Source of the DNA: SYAC01 sp046048055
GTDB lineage: Bacteria > Planctomycetota > Phycisphaerae > Phycisphaerales > SM1A02
Length of the DNA: 36,016 bases
Reading direction: 5' to 3'
NCBI GenBank assembly: GCA_046048055.1
Contig: JBJOGW010000026.1
Span: forward strand, 1-36,016
Shown: positions 25,190-33,853 of the stretch, in pieces
Layout of the letters: the number at the start of each line of letters is the position of its first letter
Numbering within the stretch: position 1 is the first letter of the stretch
Position numbers and translations under genes: made by a program
Notes under the pieces: generated by a model
What the model was told of the DNA's origin: nothing
What the model saw: the letters and a program-made list of their open reading frames with translations, nothing else
Database searches by the model: none

Positions 25190-25895
25190 AGGATTCGTGC
25201 TCTGGAACGCCGTCGTCCCTGGAACGGCGCGATCGGACCGCCCGACGGGTTCCAAGCACCAGCTCCCATTCCGAGTCCTCGAAGCAGTGGAGTCCCGCCC
25301 GACGCCCGACCGTGATCAGGGCTGGTCGCGTGGTGATCCCAAGCGCGCGGTGCAGGTGACGCACGTGCCATTCCACGGCGCGTCGGGTGCGGTGCATGAA
25401 TTGGGCCGCCTCGGTGTTGGTCATGCCCCGGGAGATCAGCCGAAGGGCGTTCATCTCGCCGCGGGTGAGCCCGTCCAGCGGTCCCCAGTCATGGCCCGAC
25501 ATCGGCACCCGCGTGTACTCCGTCCGCAGACGACGCGGAACATCCTGCAGTCCTCCCGGCAGCAAGGTCAGCACCACGCTTCCGACACGTTGACCGTTGC
25601 CCGTGCGATGGGGTCGTGTCCACAACTCGTGAGCGAGCCCCTGCATCACCAGCACGGCACAGCGAGGTCGCCCGTCGACCTGCACCATCTGAATCAGTTC
25701 CATCAGCGAAACGCCCGCCGGATGTGGCATGAGCCCGTCCAGGCGATCCACGCCCGCCGCCAGGGAAACCACGGTGGGTTCCTTCGGCAAGCGATGCGAG
25801 ATGATGGTTCCCTGACCGTCGACCACCGCGATCAGCGGATCGAATCGCTCGGCGAGCATCTCGCTGGAGGCCTGTTCGACGCCGAGGGGATTCAT
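25188..25895 (-). CDS. LuxR-type transcriptional regulator
   Basis: The 235-residue product has a PAS-like or unclassified sensor region (about residues 1-140, with FDPLIAVVDGQGTIISHRLP) and a C-terminal LuxR/GerE helix-turn-helix. The latter runs LTRGEMNALRLISRGMTNTEAAQFMHRTRRAVEWHVRHLHRALGI (written here as one family-typical segment at about 150-195). There is no receiver domain, so it is not an ordinary phosphorylated response regulator. I chose the ATG at 25895; the ribosome binding site is weak (a purine-rich GAGAGAG). A 300-base non-coding region upstream holds two inverted repeats. Its targets are unknown. Confidence 0.8.
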   Translation of the reverse strand: MNPLGVEQASSEMLAERFDPLIAVVDGQGTIISHRLPKEPTVVSLAAGVDRLDGLMPHPAGVSLMELIQMVQVDGRPRCAVLVMQGLAHELWTRPHRTGNGQRVGSVVLTLLPGGLQDVPRRLRTEYTRVPMSGHDWGPLDGLTRGEMNALRLISRGMTNTEAAQFMHRTRRAVEWHVRHLHRALGITTRPALITVGRRAGLHCFEDSEWELVLGTRRAVRSRRSRDDGVPEHES

Positions 25896-26027
25896 GGCTC
25901 TCTCTGACCTCGGGGTGTTGTCGAGGCCGCACCCGAATTCGGGGTTCACGCCATGATGGGACAAACCATGGCCCAGATGGGCCTCAGCGAGGCATTTGGC
26001 CGACAATATCGAAGGGCATGGAATGTT

Positions 26028-26067
26028 CTCGCAATGTTGCGAGTCTGATTCAATCCGCAGTGAATCA
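26028..26067. repeat. Two inverted repeats upstream of the LuxR-type gene
   Basis: CTCGCAA and TTGCGAG form a perfect 7-bp inverted repeat with a 2-base centre (26028-26043). TGATTC (26046-26051) and GAATCA (26062-26067) form a second, with 10 bases between. They sit close together in the gap 25896-26197, which is richer in A/T than its surroundings and shows no gene. They are good candidates for regulator binding sites. Confidence 0.5.
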
Positions 26068-26197
26068 ACGATCCGTCCGGCGTCGAGCGAACGCTCACCC
26101 GCCAGGCGGCCTTTGCACGACGCATGAACAGCGCAGGGATCGCGCCTCCGATGTCGCGGAGAGCCCCCAAAGACAGCCAATCGTCGGGCGATGAAAG

Positions 26198-26271
26198 TGG
26201 ACCGTACTGGACTCGAACCAGTGACCTTCTCCGTGTCATGGAGACGCGCTAGCCAACTGCGCCAACGGTCC
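26198..26271 (-). tRNA. tRNA-Val (anticodon GAC)
   Basis: On the minus strand the acceptor stem pairs GGACCGT with ACGGTCC. The D arm has GCGC/GCGC, the anticodon stem TCTCC/GGAGA holds loop ATGACAC (anticodon GAC), and the T arm ACTGG/CCAGT carries TTCGAGT. The discriminator is A and CCA is not encoded. TACACT lies 10 nt before the 5' end, the same -10 hexamer as at tRNA-Gly. Confidence 0.93.
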
Positions 26272-26329
26272 AGGCCCGCACAGTGTAGCGATTCGCCTCG
26301 CCAAGCCGACATCCCTTCTGGAGCTTCCC

Positions 26330-26629
26330 ATGACGACACCACTTCGCCGACGCATGGCCCGCCGTCACGCCCTGCCGATCGCCGCCATCGCCGCGGTGGT
26401 TGGCGGATCCCTGCTTCTGGCCGCCAGTTCTCCCGCCATGCAGGATCCTCGGGGCAAGGTGGTCAGCCTGGCCAGCGAGAGCACTCCCTTCGGCATGAGC
26501 CTGTTCCGGCTCTGGAGCAACGGCGACATCGAGGTGATGGTGCTTGGCCAGAACAACGTCTGGAGCGACTGGAGCGGCGTCGCGCCCGGCCGAAGCGGCT
26601 GGGCCCCCGGCAGCAAGCCCGCGGACTGA
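26330..26629 (+). CDS. Small exported or membrane-anchored protein of unknown function
   Basis: The 99-residue product has a basic N-terminus and one hydrophobic segment (LPIAAIAAVVGGSLLLAAS). A conserved-looking mature part follows (FGMSLFRLWSNGDIEVMVLGQNNVWSDWSGV). No family is recognised. A GGAG ribosome binding site (26320-26323) lies 6 nt before the ATG. Its stop codon is 4 bases from the convergent gltX stop. The coherent codon use and clear signal segment argue that it is real. Confidence 0.7.
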   Translation: MTTPLRRRMARRHALPIAAIAAVVGGSLLLAASSPAMQDPRGKVVSLASESTPFGMSLFRLWSNGDIEVMVLGQNNVWSDWSGVAPGRSGWAPGSKPAD

Positions 26630-26633
26630 CGCC

Positions 26634-28280
26634 CTAGCCCACCAGATCCAGGGCCCGGTCGATCCGGGCCAGCGTGGACGCCTTGCCCAGGATCGCCAGG
26701 GTGTCGAAGATGGGCGGGCTGACCGTGCCTCCGCTCACGGCCACGCGCAGCGGCTGGGCCACCTTGCCCAGCTGTCCGCCCGCATGGGCATCGGCGTAGG
26801 CCTTGATCACCGGCTCCAGACCGGCGGCACTCCAGCCCGTCACGCCCTCCAGCAGCGGACGCATGGCACGCAGGTGGCTTGCGCCGCTGGGCTCCCCCGC
26901 GCGCAGGTTCTTCTCGACCGCCTTGGCGTCATAGGCGAACGCCCCATCACCCTGCACCAGGAAGCGGTTGCCGCGGAAGAGGTCATCCAGCGTCTTCGAT
27001 CGCTCGTGACTGGCCGCCGCCAGCGCATCGAACTGCTCCACGGAGAGGCGTCGCATGAAGTCGGGATGGAACACCTGCCCATGCTCGCGCGACCGGCGCA
27101 CGAAGTCCGTGCGGGGCATGCCCGTGATGGCGTCCATGTTGAACGAGAGCAGCTTCACGCGATCGAACTTGGCGGGCGTCTTGACCACGCGGTCCAGGCC
27201 GAACCGCTCCACCAGGAACGCCAGATCGAACTTCTCGCGGTTCTCGCCGGGACTCCAGCCATTGAGCGCCAGGAAGTTGCAGAGCACCTCGGGCAGGTAT
27301 CCGCTTCGACGGAAGTCGTCCACGTTGATCTCCGGCAGAGCCACGTCCAGCGCGGCCGCCAGACGCACGGCCTCCTCCAGGTCCAGCTGCGTGTTCCGGT
27401 CGCCCAGCCACGCGGCGAAGCGTTCCGCAGGCACGGTGCCGGGCGGCGGCGCGACAAGCTTGCGATCGGTGACCGCCTTGCGCAGCACCTTGTCCTTGTC
27501 GCGCTTGCTCATCTTGCTGCCGTCGGGATTGGTCATGATGGGCAGGTGGCCGTAGGCCGGCCTGCGAAAGCCCAGTGCGTCCTGCAGCAGCATGTGCTTG
27601 GCGGTGTTGTTGAAGTGCTCCTGGGCCCGCAGCACGTGCGTGACGCCCATGAGCTCGTCATCCACCACCACCGCGAAGTGGTATGTGGGAAACCCATCCG
27701 CCTTGCGGATCACGAAGTCGTCCACCTCACCCGCAGGCAGCGTGGCCTCGCCGAGCACCTCGTCTCGGATGGTGATCGGCCCTGGTGGCGTGCGAAAGCG
27801 GATCACCGAGGGTCTGCCCTGGGCCAGCAGCCGGGCCACCTCGTCCGCGGGGCGTTGCATGGCGGCCGTGCCGTCGTAGCGGTAGGCCAACCCGGCCGCC
27901 TTGGCCGCCGCACGCCGGGACTCCAGTTCCTCGGGCGTGTCGAAGGCGTGATAGGCCTTGCCCGCGTCCAACAGACGTTGCAGATGTCGGTTGTAGATCT
28001 CCAACCGCTCGCTCTGGAAGTATGGCCCGTTCGAGCCGCCGCCCACCCCCTCGAAGGTGGGACCTTCGTCCCAGTGGATGCCCAGCCACTTCAGGTCCTT
28101 CAGGAACCCCAGGCTGGCCGCGTCGCTGGATCGCTTCTGATCCGTGTCCTCGATGCGGACCAGGAACCGTCCCGCCCGGCCGCGTGCGAACGCCCAGCAG
28201 AAGAGCGCGGTGCGGGCTCCGCCCACATGCAGGTGTCCGCTGGGCGAGGGGGCGAATCGGGTGACCACGGGGCTCGACAT
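26634..28280 (-). CDS. gltX: Glutamyl-tRNA synthetase
   Basis: The 548-residue class I synthetase charges tRNA-Glu. The HIGH-type motif is in RFAPSPSGHLHVGGART near the N-terminus, IEDTDQKRS is the family's glutamate-site segment, and SKMSKRD is the KMSKS loop at about residue 255. The C-terminal helical anticodon-binding part is present. Whether it also charges tRNA-Gln depends on gatCAB or glnS elsewhere. On the minus strand TAGCCT (28295-28290) lies 9 nt before the ATG at 28280, with no ribosome binding site. Confidence 0.96.
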   Translation of the reverse strand: MSSPVVTRFAPSPSGHLHVGGARTALFCWAFARGRAGRFLVRIEDTDQKRSSDAASLGFLKDLKWLGIHWDEGPTFEGVGGGSNGPYFQSERLEIYNRHLQRLLDAGKAYHAFDTPEELESRRAAAKAAGLAYRYDGTAAMQRPADEVARLLAQGRPSVIRFRTPPGPITIRDEVLGEATLPAGEVDDFVIRKADGFPTYHFAVVVDDELMGVTHVLRAQEHFNNTAKHMLLQDALGFRRPAYGHLPIMTNPDGSKMSKRDKDKVLRKAVTDRKLVAPPPGTVPAERFAAWLGDRNTQLDLEEAVRLAAALDVALPEINVDDFRRSGYLPEVLCNFLALNGWSPGENREKFDLAFLVERFGLDRVVKTPAKFDRVKLLSFNMDAITGMPRTDFVRRSREHGQVFHPDFMRRLSVEQFDALAAASHERSKTLDDLFRGNRFLVQGDGAFAYDAKAVEKNLRAGEPSGASHLRAMRPLLEGVTGWSAAGLEPVIKAYADAHAGGQLGKVAQPLRVAVSGGTVSPPIFDTLAILGKASTLARIDRALDLVG

Positions 28281-28338
28281 GGGGCCCGAAGGCTAGCGGC
28301 CCCTTGCCAGATGGGCCGGGCCACGGCACGCTCACGGC

Positions 28339-28824
28339 GTGAGTGCCATGCTGGGAATCCTGTCCGACAGTCATGCCCAGGCCGAGCGCACGCGCCGCGC
28401 CATCTCGGCGTTGCAGGCCCGGGGCGCCACCATGTTCCTGCACTGCGGCGATGTGGAGACCGACCAGGTGCTCGACACGCTCGCGGGACTCGACGCGCAC
28501 GTGGTCTTTGGCAACTGCGACCGGGCCGGTCCGCTTGGCCGCTACGCCCAGCGGATCGGCTTGCAGGTGCACCACCCCATGGGGCGACTCGCCATCCAGG
28601 GCCGGCGCGTCGCCTTCACCCACGGTGACGATCCCGCACTGATGCAGGCCGCGGTGGCCGAGGGCGTGGACTACCTGTTCCACGGGCACACGCACGAGCG
28701 ATCCGACCGCATGGTCGACGCCACCCGGGTGATCAACCCTGGCGCGCTGCACCGGGCCACGCCCTTCACGGTGGCCCTGCTTCGGCTGCCGCAGGGTGAG
28801 CTGGAGTCGATCGTCGTTCCCTGA
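28339..28824 (+). CDS. YfcE/MJ0936-type metallophosphodiesterase
   Basis: The 161-residue protein has the calcineurin-like metal-site motifs in order: GILSDSHA, HCGDVE, FGNCD, FTHGDD and FHGHTHE, then NPGA. Members of this small family hydrolyse phosphodiesters with two metal ions; the physiological substrate is usually unknown. The start is either GTG at 28339 or ATG at 28348; both are within three codons and neither has a ribosome binding site. It diverges from gltX with 58 bases between the two start codons. Confidence 0.88.
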   Translation: MSAMLGILSDSHAQAERTRRAISALQARGATMFLHCGDVETDQVLDTLAGLDAHVVFGNCDRAGPLGRYAQRIGLQVHHPMGRLAIQGRRVAFTHGDDPALMQAAVAEGVDYLFHGHTHERSDRMVDATRVINPGALHRATPFTVALLRLPQGELESIVVP

Positions 28825-28866
28825 CCGGCCGCGAATCCGCGCCCGCATCGAACCGAACTCCTGCGC

Positions 28867-29310
28867 GTGGGACCGCTGCTTCTCCAAGTCGCCTTCACCT
28901 GCTACCTGACCGGACTCATCTGGACCATCCAGCTCGTGCACTACCCGCTGATGGCCCAGGTGGGACCCGAGCACTTCAGCCGCTACGAACGTCTGCATGC
29001 CGCAGCCATCACCCCGGTGGTGGGGCCAGCCATGCTGGCCGAGGCCGGCCTGGCCGCATGGCTGCTGCTGCAACGACCGCCCGCCGTGCCCGCGTGGATG
29101 GCCTGGAGCGGTGCGGCCCTGGTGCTGCTGGTCTGGATCGTCACCTTCGGCGTGAGCGTGCCCTGTCATGGTGTGCTGTCGCAGGGATTCAACGCGGCGG
29201 CCCACGAACGGCTGGTGCAGACCAACTGGATCCGCACGCTGGGCTGGACCGCCCGTGCCGCGCTCTGCCTGTGGATGACGTGGCTGGCGTGGCGATCCGT
29301 GAAATCCTGA
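28867..29310 (+). CDS. Integral membrane protein of unknown function
   Basis: The 147-residue product has four predicted membrane segments. The conserved-looking stretches VHYPLMAQVG, FSRYERLHAAAITPVVGPAML, VSVPCHGVLSQGF and LVQTNWIRTLGWT recall an uncharacterised bacterial membrane family. The polar/aromatic residues and the Cys-His pair inside the membrane region could bind a cofactor or metal, but that is speculation. The start is a GTG at 28867, 42 bases after the phosphodiesterase stop. Confidence 0.7.
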   Translation: MGPLLLQVAFTCYLTGLIWTIQLVHYPLMAQVGPEHFSRYERLHAAAITPVVGPAMLAEAGLAAWLLLQRPPAVPAWMAWSGAALVLLVWIVTFGVSVPCHGVLSQGFNAAAHERLVQTNWIRTLGWTARAALCLWMTWLAWRSVKS

Positions 29311-29328
29311 GTTCATCCGCCACGTCGG

Positions 29329-29357
29329 TTGAGAGCCCACCCGGGCCGCAGTAGCGT
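29329..29357 (+). promoter_or_regulatory. Promoter of corA
   Basis: TTGAGA (29329-29334), a 17-bp spacer and TAGCGT (29352-29357) form a good promoter. The -10 ends 7 nt before the ATG, so transcription should begin at the start codon itself. Confidence 0.75.
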
Positions 29358-29364
29358 TTCGAAC

Positions 29365-30510
29365 ATGTCCTGGATCCCGATCAAGCTCCCGCACCGCCGT
29401 CCCCGCGGCAGGCCCAACCTGAACGTGCCCCCCGGCACGATGCAGCTGGAGGAGGGGGCCACCCGGCCGGTCCTGACGGCATTTGGATTCTCGCCGCAGG
29501 GGTTCGAGGAGATCACGCTGCAGGATCCCGCCGAGATCCAGTCCCTGCTGGCCAAGTGGCCGGTGGTGTGGCTCAACGTGGATGGACTGGGTGACGAGGC
29601 CGTGCTCCGGCAGGTAGGCGACACCTTCGGCATCCACCCGCTGGCCATGGAGGACGTGACCGACACCACGCAGCGGGCCAAGGTGGAGAGCTACGGCGAC
29701 AACGCCTTCCTGGTGGTGCCCATGCCGCAGGTGCATCGAGAGGGCCATCGCTTCGAGAGCGAGCAACTGAGCCTGTACCTGACGGACCGCGCGGTGGTGA
29801 GCTTTCAGGCCACGGCCCCGGGCGACTGCCTGAACCTGATCCGCGACCGCATCCGCACCGGTCGCGGCCGCGTGCGCGCCAGCAACGCCGCATACCTGGC
29901 CTACGCCCTCATCGACACCGTGATCGACGCCTACTTTCCGCTGGTCAGCGGCATGGGCGACCGGCTGGAGGAACTCGAGGAGCGCATCGTGGAGGACGTG
30001 GACGTGGACCAGATCCACGACATCCGCGCCATCAAGGTGGACCTGATGCGGATTCGCCGCGCGGTATGGCCCATGCGGGACGCGGTGATGGCCATGGGCA
30101 TGCTGGACCACATGTACGGTCAGGACCTGCGTCCCTACCTGCGTGACGCCCAGGACCACGTGGCGCGGCTCATGGACCTGCTCGAGACCGACCGCTTCAC
30201 GGCCAGCGACCTGATGGAGATCTACCTGACCGCGATCAGCAACCGCCTCGGCGAAGTGAACCGCTTCCTCACCGTGGTGGCCACCATCTTCATCCCCCTG
30301 GGCTTCATCGCCAGCGTCTACGGGATGAACTTCGAGCCGGACAGCCCATGGAACATGCCGGAGCTCAAGTGGTACTTCGGCTACCCCTTCGCCCTGGGCC
30401 TGATGCTGCTGACCGCACTGGGATTCATGGGATATTTCTGGTGGAAGGGCTGGCTGGGCAGCCAGTCCTTCAGCGCCTCCGGCCGCGGCAGCCGCCTTCG
30501 CAAGCCCTGA
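29365..30510 (+). CDS. corA: CorA-family magnesium/cobalt transporter
   Basis: The 381-residue product is a pentameric Mg2+ channel of the inner membrane. It has a long N-terminal cytosolic alpha/beta funnel domain (MEDVTDTTQRAKVE at about 93-106), the long stalk helix, and two C-terminal membrane helices with the selectivity motif YGMNF at about residue 320 between them. The periplasmic loop after it (PWNMPELKW) is also typical. The basic C-terminus (RGSRLRKP) is cytosolic. There is no leader and therefore no upstream Mg2+ riboswitch. A strong promoter ends 7 nt before the ATG. Confidence 0.95.
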   Translation: MSWIPIKLPHRRPRGRPNLNVPPGTMQLEEGATRPVLTAFGFSPQGFEEITLQDPAEIQSLLAKWPVVWLNVDGLGDEAVLRQVGDTFGIHPLAMEDVTDTTQRAKVESYGDNAFLVVPMPQVHREGHRFESEQLSLYLTDRAVVSFQATAPGDCLNLIRDRIRTGRGRVRASNAAYLAYALIDTVIDAYFPLVSGMGDRLEELEERIVEDVDVDQIHDIRAIKVDLMRIRRAVWPMRDAVMAMGMLDHMYGQDLRPYLRDAQDHVARLMDLLETDRFTASDLMEIYLTAISNRLGEVNRFLTVVATIFIPLGFIASVYGMNFEPDSPWNMPELKWYFGYPFALGLMLLTALGFMGYFWWKGWLGSQSFSASGRGSRLRKP

Positions 30511-30565
30511 CCGGGTCCGATGCGGCGGTCGCATCCGGGCAGCGGGCCCCGGCGAACCCCTGTCC

Positions 30566-32002
30566 ATGGACTCCGGTTGCCCGCACCCCCCTGCCATCCG
30601 GACGCTTGCCCAGTTGCAGCGCAGCGGCTGGCGAAGCCGAAGCGTGAAGGAGGAGTTGCGCGAGAACTTCACGCGGCAGCTGGCCTCGAACCAGACGCTC
30701 TTTCCGGGCGTGGTGGGCTACGACAGCACGGTGCTTCCGGAGATCGCCAACGCCATCCTGGCCGGCCATGACATGCTGTTCCTGGGCGAGAAGGGACAGG
30801 GCAAGAGCCGCCTGATGCGAAGCCTGGTCCGTTTCCTGGATCCGTGGCTGCCTTACCTGGACATCCCGGGATCCCCGGTGCATGAGGACCCGACCCGGCC
30901 CATCACCACGGCGGGACGGGCGCTGCTGGCGGCCACGCCGGCCGATCAGGTGCCCATCGCATGGTGGGGCGCCGCCGACCGTTACGCCGAGCGGCTGGCA
31001 CCGGGCACCAAGTTCGCCGACGTGGTGGGCGAGATCGATCCGAGCCGTCTGGCCGCCGGCACCAGCATGGGAAGCGAGGAGGCGCTGCACTTTGGCCTGA
31101 TCCCGCGCACGCACCGCGGCATCTTCGCCATGAACGAGCTGCCCGACCTGGACGAGCTGGTGCAGGTGGGCCTGTTCAACGTGCTCGAGGAGCGCGACGT
31201 GCAGATTCGCGGCTACCCGATTCGCTTCGACCTGGACATCCTGGTGCTGTTCAGCGCCAATCCCACCACCTACAACCGCAGCGGCAAGGTGATCCCTCAG
31301 CTCAAGGACCGCATCGGCAGCGTGATCCAGACCCACTATCCGCTGGAGCGGTCGCTGGGCATCGCCATCACGCACCAGGAGGCCGGCATGGACCTGGGCG
31401 GCGAATGGCCCGTCCGGGTGCCGCCCTTCATGGACGCCATCATCGAGCAGGTGAGCATGCAGGCCCGGCAAAGCCGCCTGGTCGATCATGCCAGCGGCGT
31501 CAGCGCCCGCTTCAGCGTGAGCAACTGGCGGACCATGGTGGCCAGCGCGCGGCGCCGGGCCATTCAGCTGGGCGAACGGCCCGCGGTGCCGCGGGTGAGC
31601 GACCTGGCTCATCTTGCCGCCAGCGGCGCGGGCAAGCTCGAGCTGGACCTGATGGGCAGCCACCAGATGAGCGAGCGGCAGGTGATCGAGGCTCTGGTGG
31701 CCGAGGCCGTGGGCGTGGTCTTTCAGGAGCATGTCGATGCCCATGGGCTGGCCGAGATCGCCGAGATCTTCGGCAAGGGCGTGCAGATCGAGGTGGGCGA
31801 CCAGCTTCCCAGCAGCCACTACGCCCAGAGGCTGCAACGCGTGCCGCCGGCGTGGGAGAAGGCCTTCGAGGTGAACGCCGCCAGCGATCCGGCGGTGCGT
31901 GCCAGTTGCGTGGAGTTCGTGCTGGCGGGCCTGCACGCCACCGACCGCATCTCGCGGTCGCAGCAGCATGGCCGGATCACCTACCAGGTGAAGGGATCGT
32001 GA
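30566..32002 (+). CDS. AAA+ ATPase (magnesium-chelatase/MoxR-like)
   Basis: The 478-residue protein has the N-terminal RSVKEELRENF segment of the family, Walker A GEKGQGKSR (about 73-81), a Walker-B-like IFAMNELPDLDE, sensor-1 LVLFSANPTTYNRSG and RFSVSNWR near the lid. It resembles the BchI/MoxR clade, which remodels or activates target proteins together with a VWA-domain partner. That partner follows at once: its GTG start overlaps this stop codon (GTGA), which indicates translational coupling and fixed stoichiometry. The target is unknown. There are no chlorophyll or methanol-oxidation genes near, so it is not a true Mg-chelatase subunit. Confidence 0.9.
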   Translation: MDSGCPHPPAIRTLAQLQRSGWRSRSVKEELRENFTRQLASNQTLFPGVVGYDSTVLPEIANAILAGHDMLFLGEKGQGKSRLMRSLVRFLDPWLPYLDIPGSPVHEDPTRPITTAGRALLAATPADQVPIAWWGAADRYAERLAPGTKFADVVGEIDPSRLAAGTSMGSEEALHFGLIPRTHRGIFAMNELPDLDELVQVGLFNVLEERDVQIRGYPIRFDLDILVLFSANPTTYNRSGKVIPQLKDRIGSVIQTHYPLERSLGIAITHQEAGMDLGGEWPVRVPPFMDAIIEQVSMQARQSRLVDHASGVSARFSVSNWRTMVASARRRAIQLGERPAVPRVSDLAHLAASGAGKLELDLMGSHQMSERQVIEALVAEAVGVVFQEHVDAHGLAEIAEIFGKGVQIEVGDQLPSSHYAQRLQRVPPAWEKAFEVNAASDPAVRASCVEFVLAGLHATDRISRSQQHGRITYQVKGS

Positions 32003-33741
32003 CCGACCATCCGCGCGACGTGCCATGCACGCCGTCGCTCGGTGGTGTCATCCACACCTACCTGGGCTATGACCCCGTCCGGTTTCCGCCGCCGGCGCCA
32101 CCCTCCGGCGGTGCCGTGGGCGTGGCCATGGAGCACATGCTGATGCATGGCTCCATGCGCCAGTTCAGCGACGAGGAGCTGGCCAACGCCATCGACATCG
32201 ATCCGGCATCGATCCAGGGACTCGGCCCCAGCCTGGAGAGCCTTCGCGCCATGCTGCTGGAACGCAAGCGCCGCATCCTCGAGACGCATGAGACCACCGC
32301 CGTGCGGCGCGATGCGCGGCAGGCCTTCCACGGCGCCGCCGAGGGCATGCAGCCGCCGCCGGAACTGGAGAAGGCCTTTCGCCGCCATGTTTCCGAGGAG
32401 CAACTCCGCGACCTCGAGCGTCTCTGGTACCGGCTGGACGAGCGAAGCCTGTTCGCACGGCGACTGCTGCAGCTGATCGAACGGCTGAGCGACCGGTACC
32501 AGGTGGAGCAGCTGGCCTCGCGCCATGCCTTCACGGGCCGCACGCCGCTCACCATTCCCGAGGCGCTGGCCCTGAAGGAGGAGCTGGAGACCATCGACCG
32601 GCTGCTGGAGCAGATCGAGCAATCCATGAAGGATGCCCGCGTGGGTCGCATCGACCTGGACGCGCTCGCGGACTTCGCCGAGCAGAACCAGCTCGACGAC
32701 CTGCAGCGCATGGCCCGGCAGATCGAGGAGCTGGCCCGCCAGGCGGCCGAGCGGGAGGGACTCGAGCGCGGACCCGAGGGCTGGCGGGTGTCGCCGCGGG
32801 CGATGCGCGTGTACCAGCAGGGCCTGCTTCGGACCATCTTCGAGAACCTGCAGGACGCCCGCAGCGGTCGCCACGCTGGCGTGGAAAGCCCCGACGGCGC
32901 CATCGAGCTTCCCACCACGCGCGACTGGCAGTTCGGCGACCCGGCCTCCAGCCTCGACCTGCCGCAGACCTTCACCAACGCCCTGCTGCGACAGGCCGGC
33001 GAGCGCGGCGGCGGGCCCCGCGGCACCGGACCGCTGCGACTGACCCCCGCCGACATGCAAGTGCACCGCACCCGCAAGAGCCCCAAGGCGGCCACCGCGG
33101 TCATCATGGACATGAGCGGCAGCATGCGCTACGGCGGCCTGCACGCCCACTGCAAGCGCATGGCGCTGGCGCTGGATGGCCTGATCCGCAGCGAGTATCC
33201 GGGCGACTTCCTGCAGTTCATCGAGATGTACACGCTGGCGCGGCCCTGCCCGCCCGGCGAGGTCACGGGCCTGCTTCCCAAGCCGGTGAGCGTGTTCAGC
33301 CCCGTGGTGCGACTCAAGGCCGACATGTCCGATCCGCGCCTCGGCGAGTCGTCGCTGCCGCTGCACTTCACCAACATCCAGCGCTCGCTGCAGCTGGCGC
33401 GCCAGTTCCTGGCCGCGCAGCCCACCCCCAACCGGCAGGTGATCCTGATCACCGACGGACTGCCCACCGCGCACTTCGAGGGCAGCACCCTGTTCATGCT
33501 CTATCCGCCGCATCAACGCACCGAGCAGGCCACGCTGCGCGAGGGCGAACGCTGCCGACGCGAGGGCATCACCATCAACGTGATCCTGCTGCCCAGCTGG
33601 AACCAGGGCGCGGAGGACGTGGGCTTTGCGCGGCGGCTCGCCGAGCGCACCGGCGGCCGCGTGGCCTTCGTGGGGGGTCGCGAACTGGACCGCTTCGTGG
33701 TGTGGGACTACCTGAAGCGGCGCCGCACCATGCTCGGCTGA
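31999..33741 (+). CDS. VWA-domain protein, partner of the AAA+ ATPase
   Basis: The 580-residue product starts with a GTG that overlaps the ATPase stop codon. The first two thirds are mainly helical, with coiled-coil-like stretches (LERLWYRLDERSLFARRLLQLIERL; ELETIDRLLEQIEQ; LQRMARQIEELARQAAERE). The C-terminal ~220 residues are a von Willebrand factor A domain with an intact metal-ion-dependent adhesion site: DMSGSM, and the later ITDG. No signal peptide is present, so it should act in the cytosol with the ATPase. A MoxR/VWA-type chaperone pair is the closest known analogue; the client is not evident. Confidence 0.9.
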   Translation: MTDHPRDVPCTPSLGGVIHTYLGYDPVRFPPPAPPSGGAVGVAMEHMLMHGSMRQFSDEELANAIDIDPASIQGLGPSLESLRAMLLERKRRILETHETTAVRRDARQAFHGAAEGMQPPPELEKAFRRHVSEEQLRDLERLWYRLDERSLFARRLLQLIERLSDRYQVEQLASRHAFTGRTPLTIPEALALKEELETIDRLLEQIEQSMKDARVGRIDLDALADFAEQNQLDDLQRMARQIEELARQAAEREGLERGPEGWRVSPRAMRVYQQGLLRTIFENLQDARSGRHAGVESPDGAIELPTTRDWQFGDPASSLDLPQTFTNALLRQAGERGGGPRGTGPLRLTPADMQVHRTRKSPKAATAVIMDMSGSMRYGGLHAHCKRMALALDGLIRSEYPGDFLQFIEMYTLARPCPPGEVTGLLPKPVSVFSPVVRLKADMSDPRLGESSLPLHFTNIQRSLQLARQFLAAQPTPNRQVILITDGLPTAHFEGSTLFMLYPPHQRTEQATLREGERCRREGITINVILLPSWNQGAEDVGFARRLAERTGGRVAFVGGRELDRFVVWDYLKRRRTMLG

Positions 33742-33762
33742 CTCGGCGGCTTTCACCGGTTT

Positions 33763-33790
33763 TTGCCGGCCTGCGTCGCTTCGCTATGCT
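33763..33790 (+). promoter_or_regulatory. Promoter of glnN
   Basis: TTGCCG (33763-33768), a 16-bp spacer and TATGCT (33785-33790) form a good housekeeping-type promoter. The transcript would begin near 33797 and carry a leader of about 57 nt, unlike the leaderless genes in the window. Confidence 0.65.
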
Positions 33791-33853
33791 CGCCAGATCC
33801 GTCCCCGGCAGGCGGGGTTCGGGCCGCACCCGTTTCGAAGGATCGAAGCACCC

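Noticed and set aside
29311..29364. A magnesium riboswitch before corA
   Set aside because: The predicted transcript starts at the start codon, which leaves no leader for a riboswitch.
30517..30539. GATGCG/CGCATC hairpin between corA and the AAA+ ATPase
   Set aside because: It is a 6-bp stem in very G/C-rich sequence without a T-tract. Neither terminator nor operator status can be supported.
27727..30672. A long minus-strand open frame opposite corA and neighbouring genes
   Set aside because: It runs across several well-supported genes on both strands, including part of gltX in another frame, and has the same mirror-image composition.
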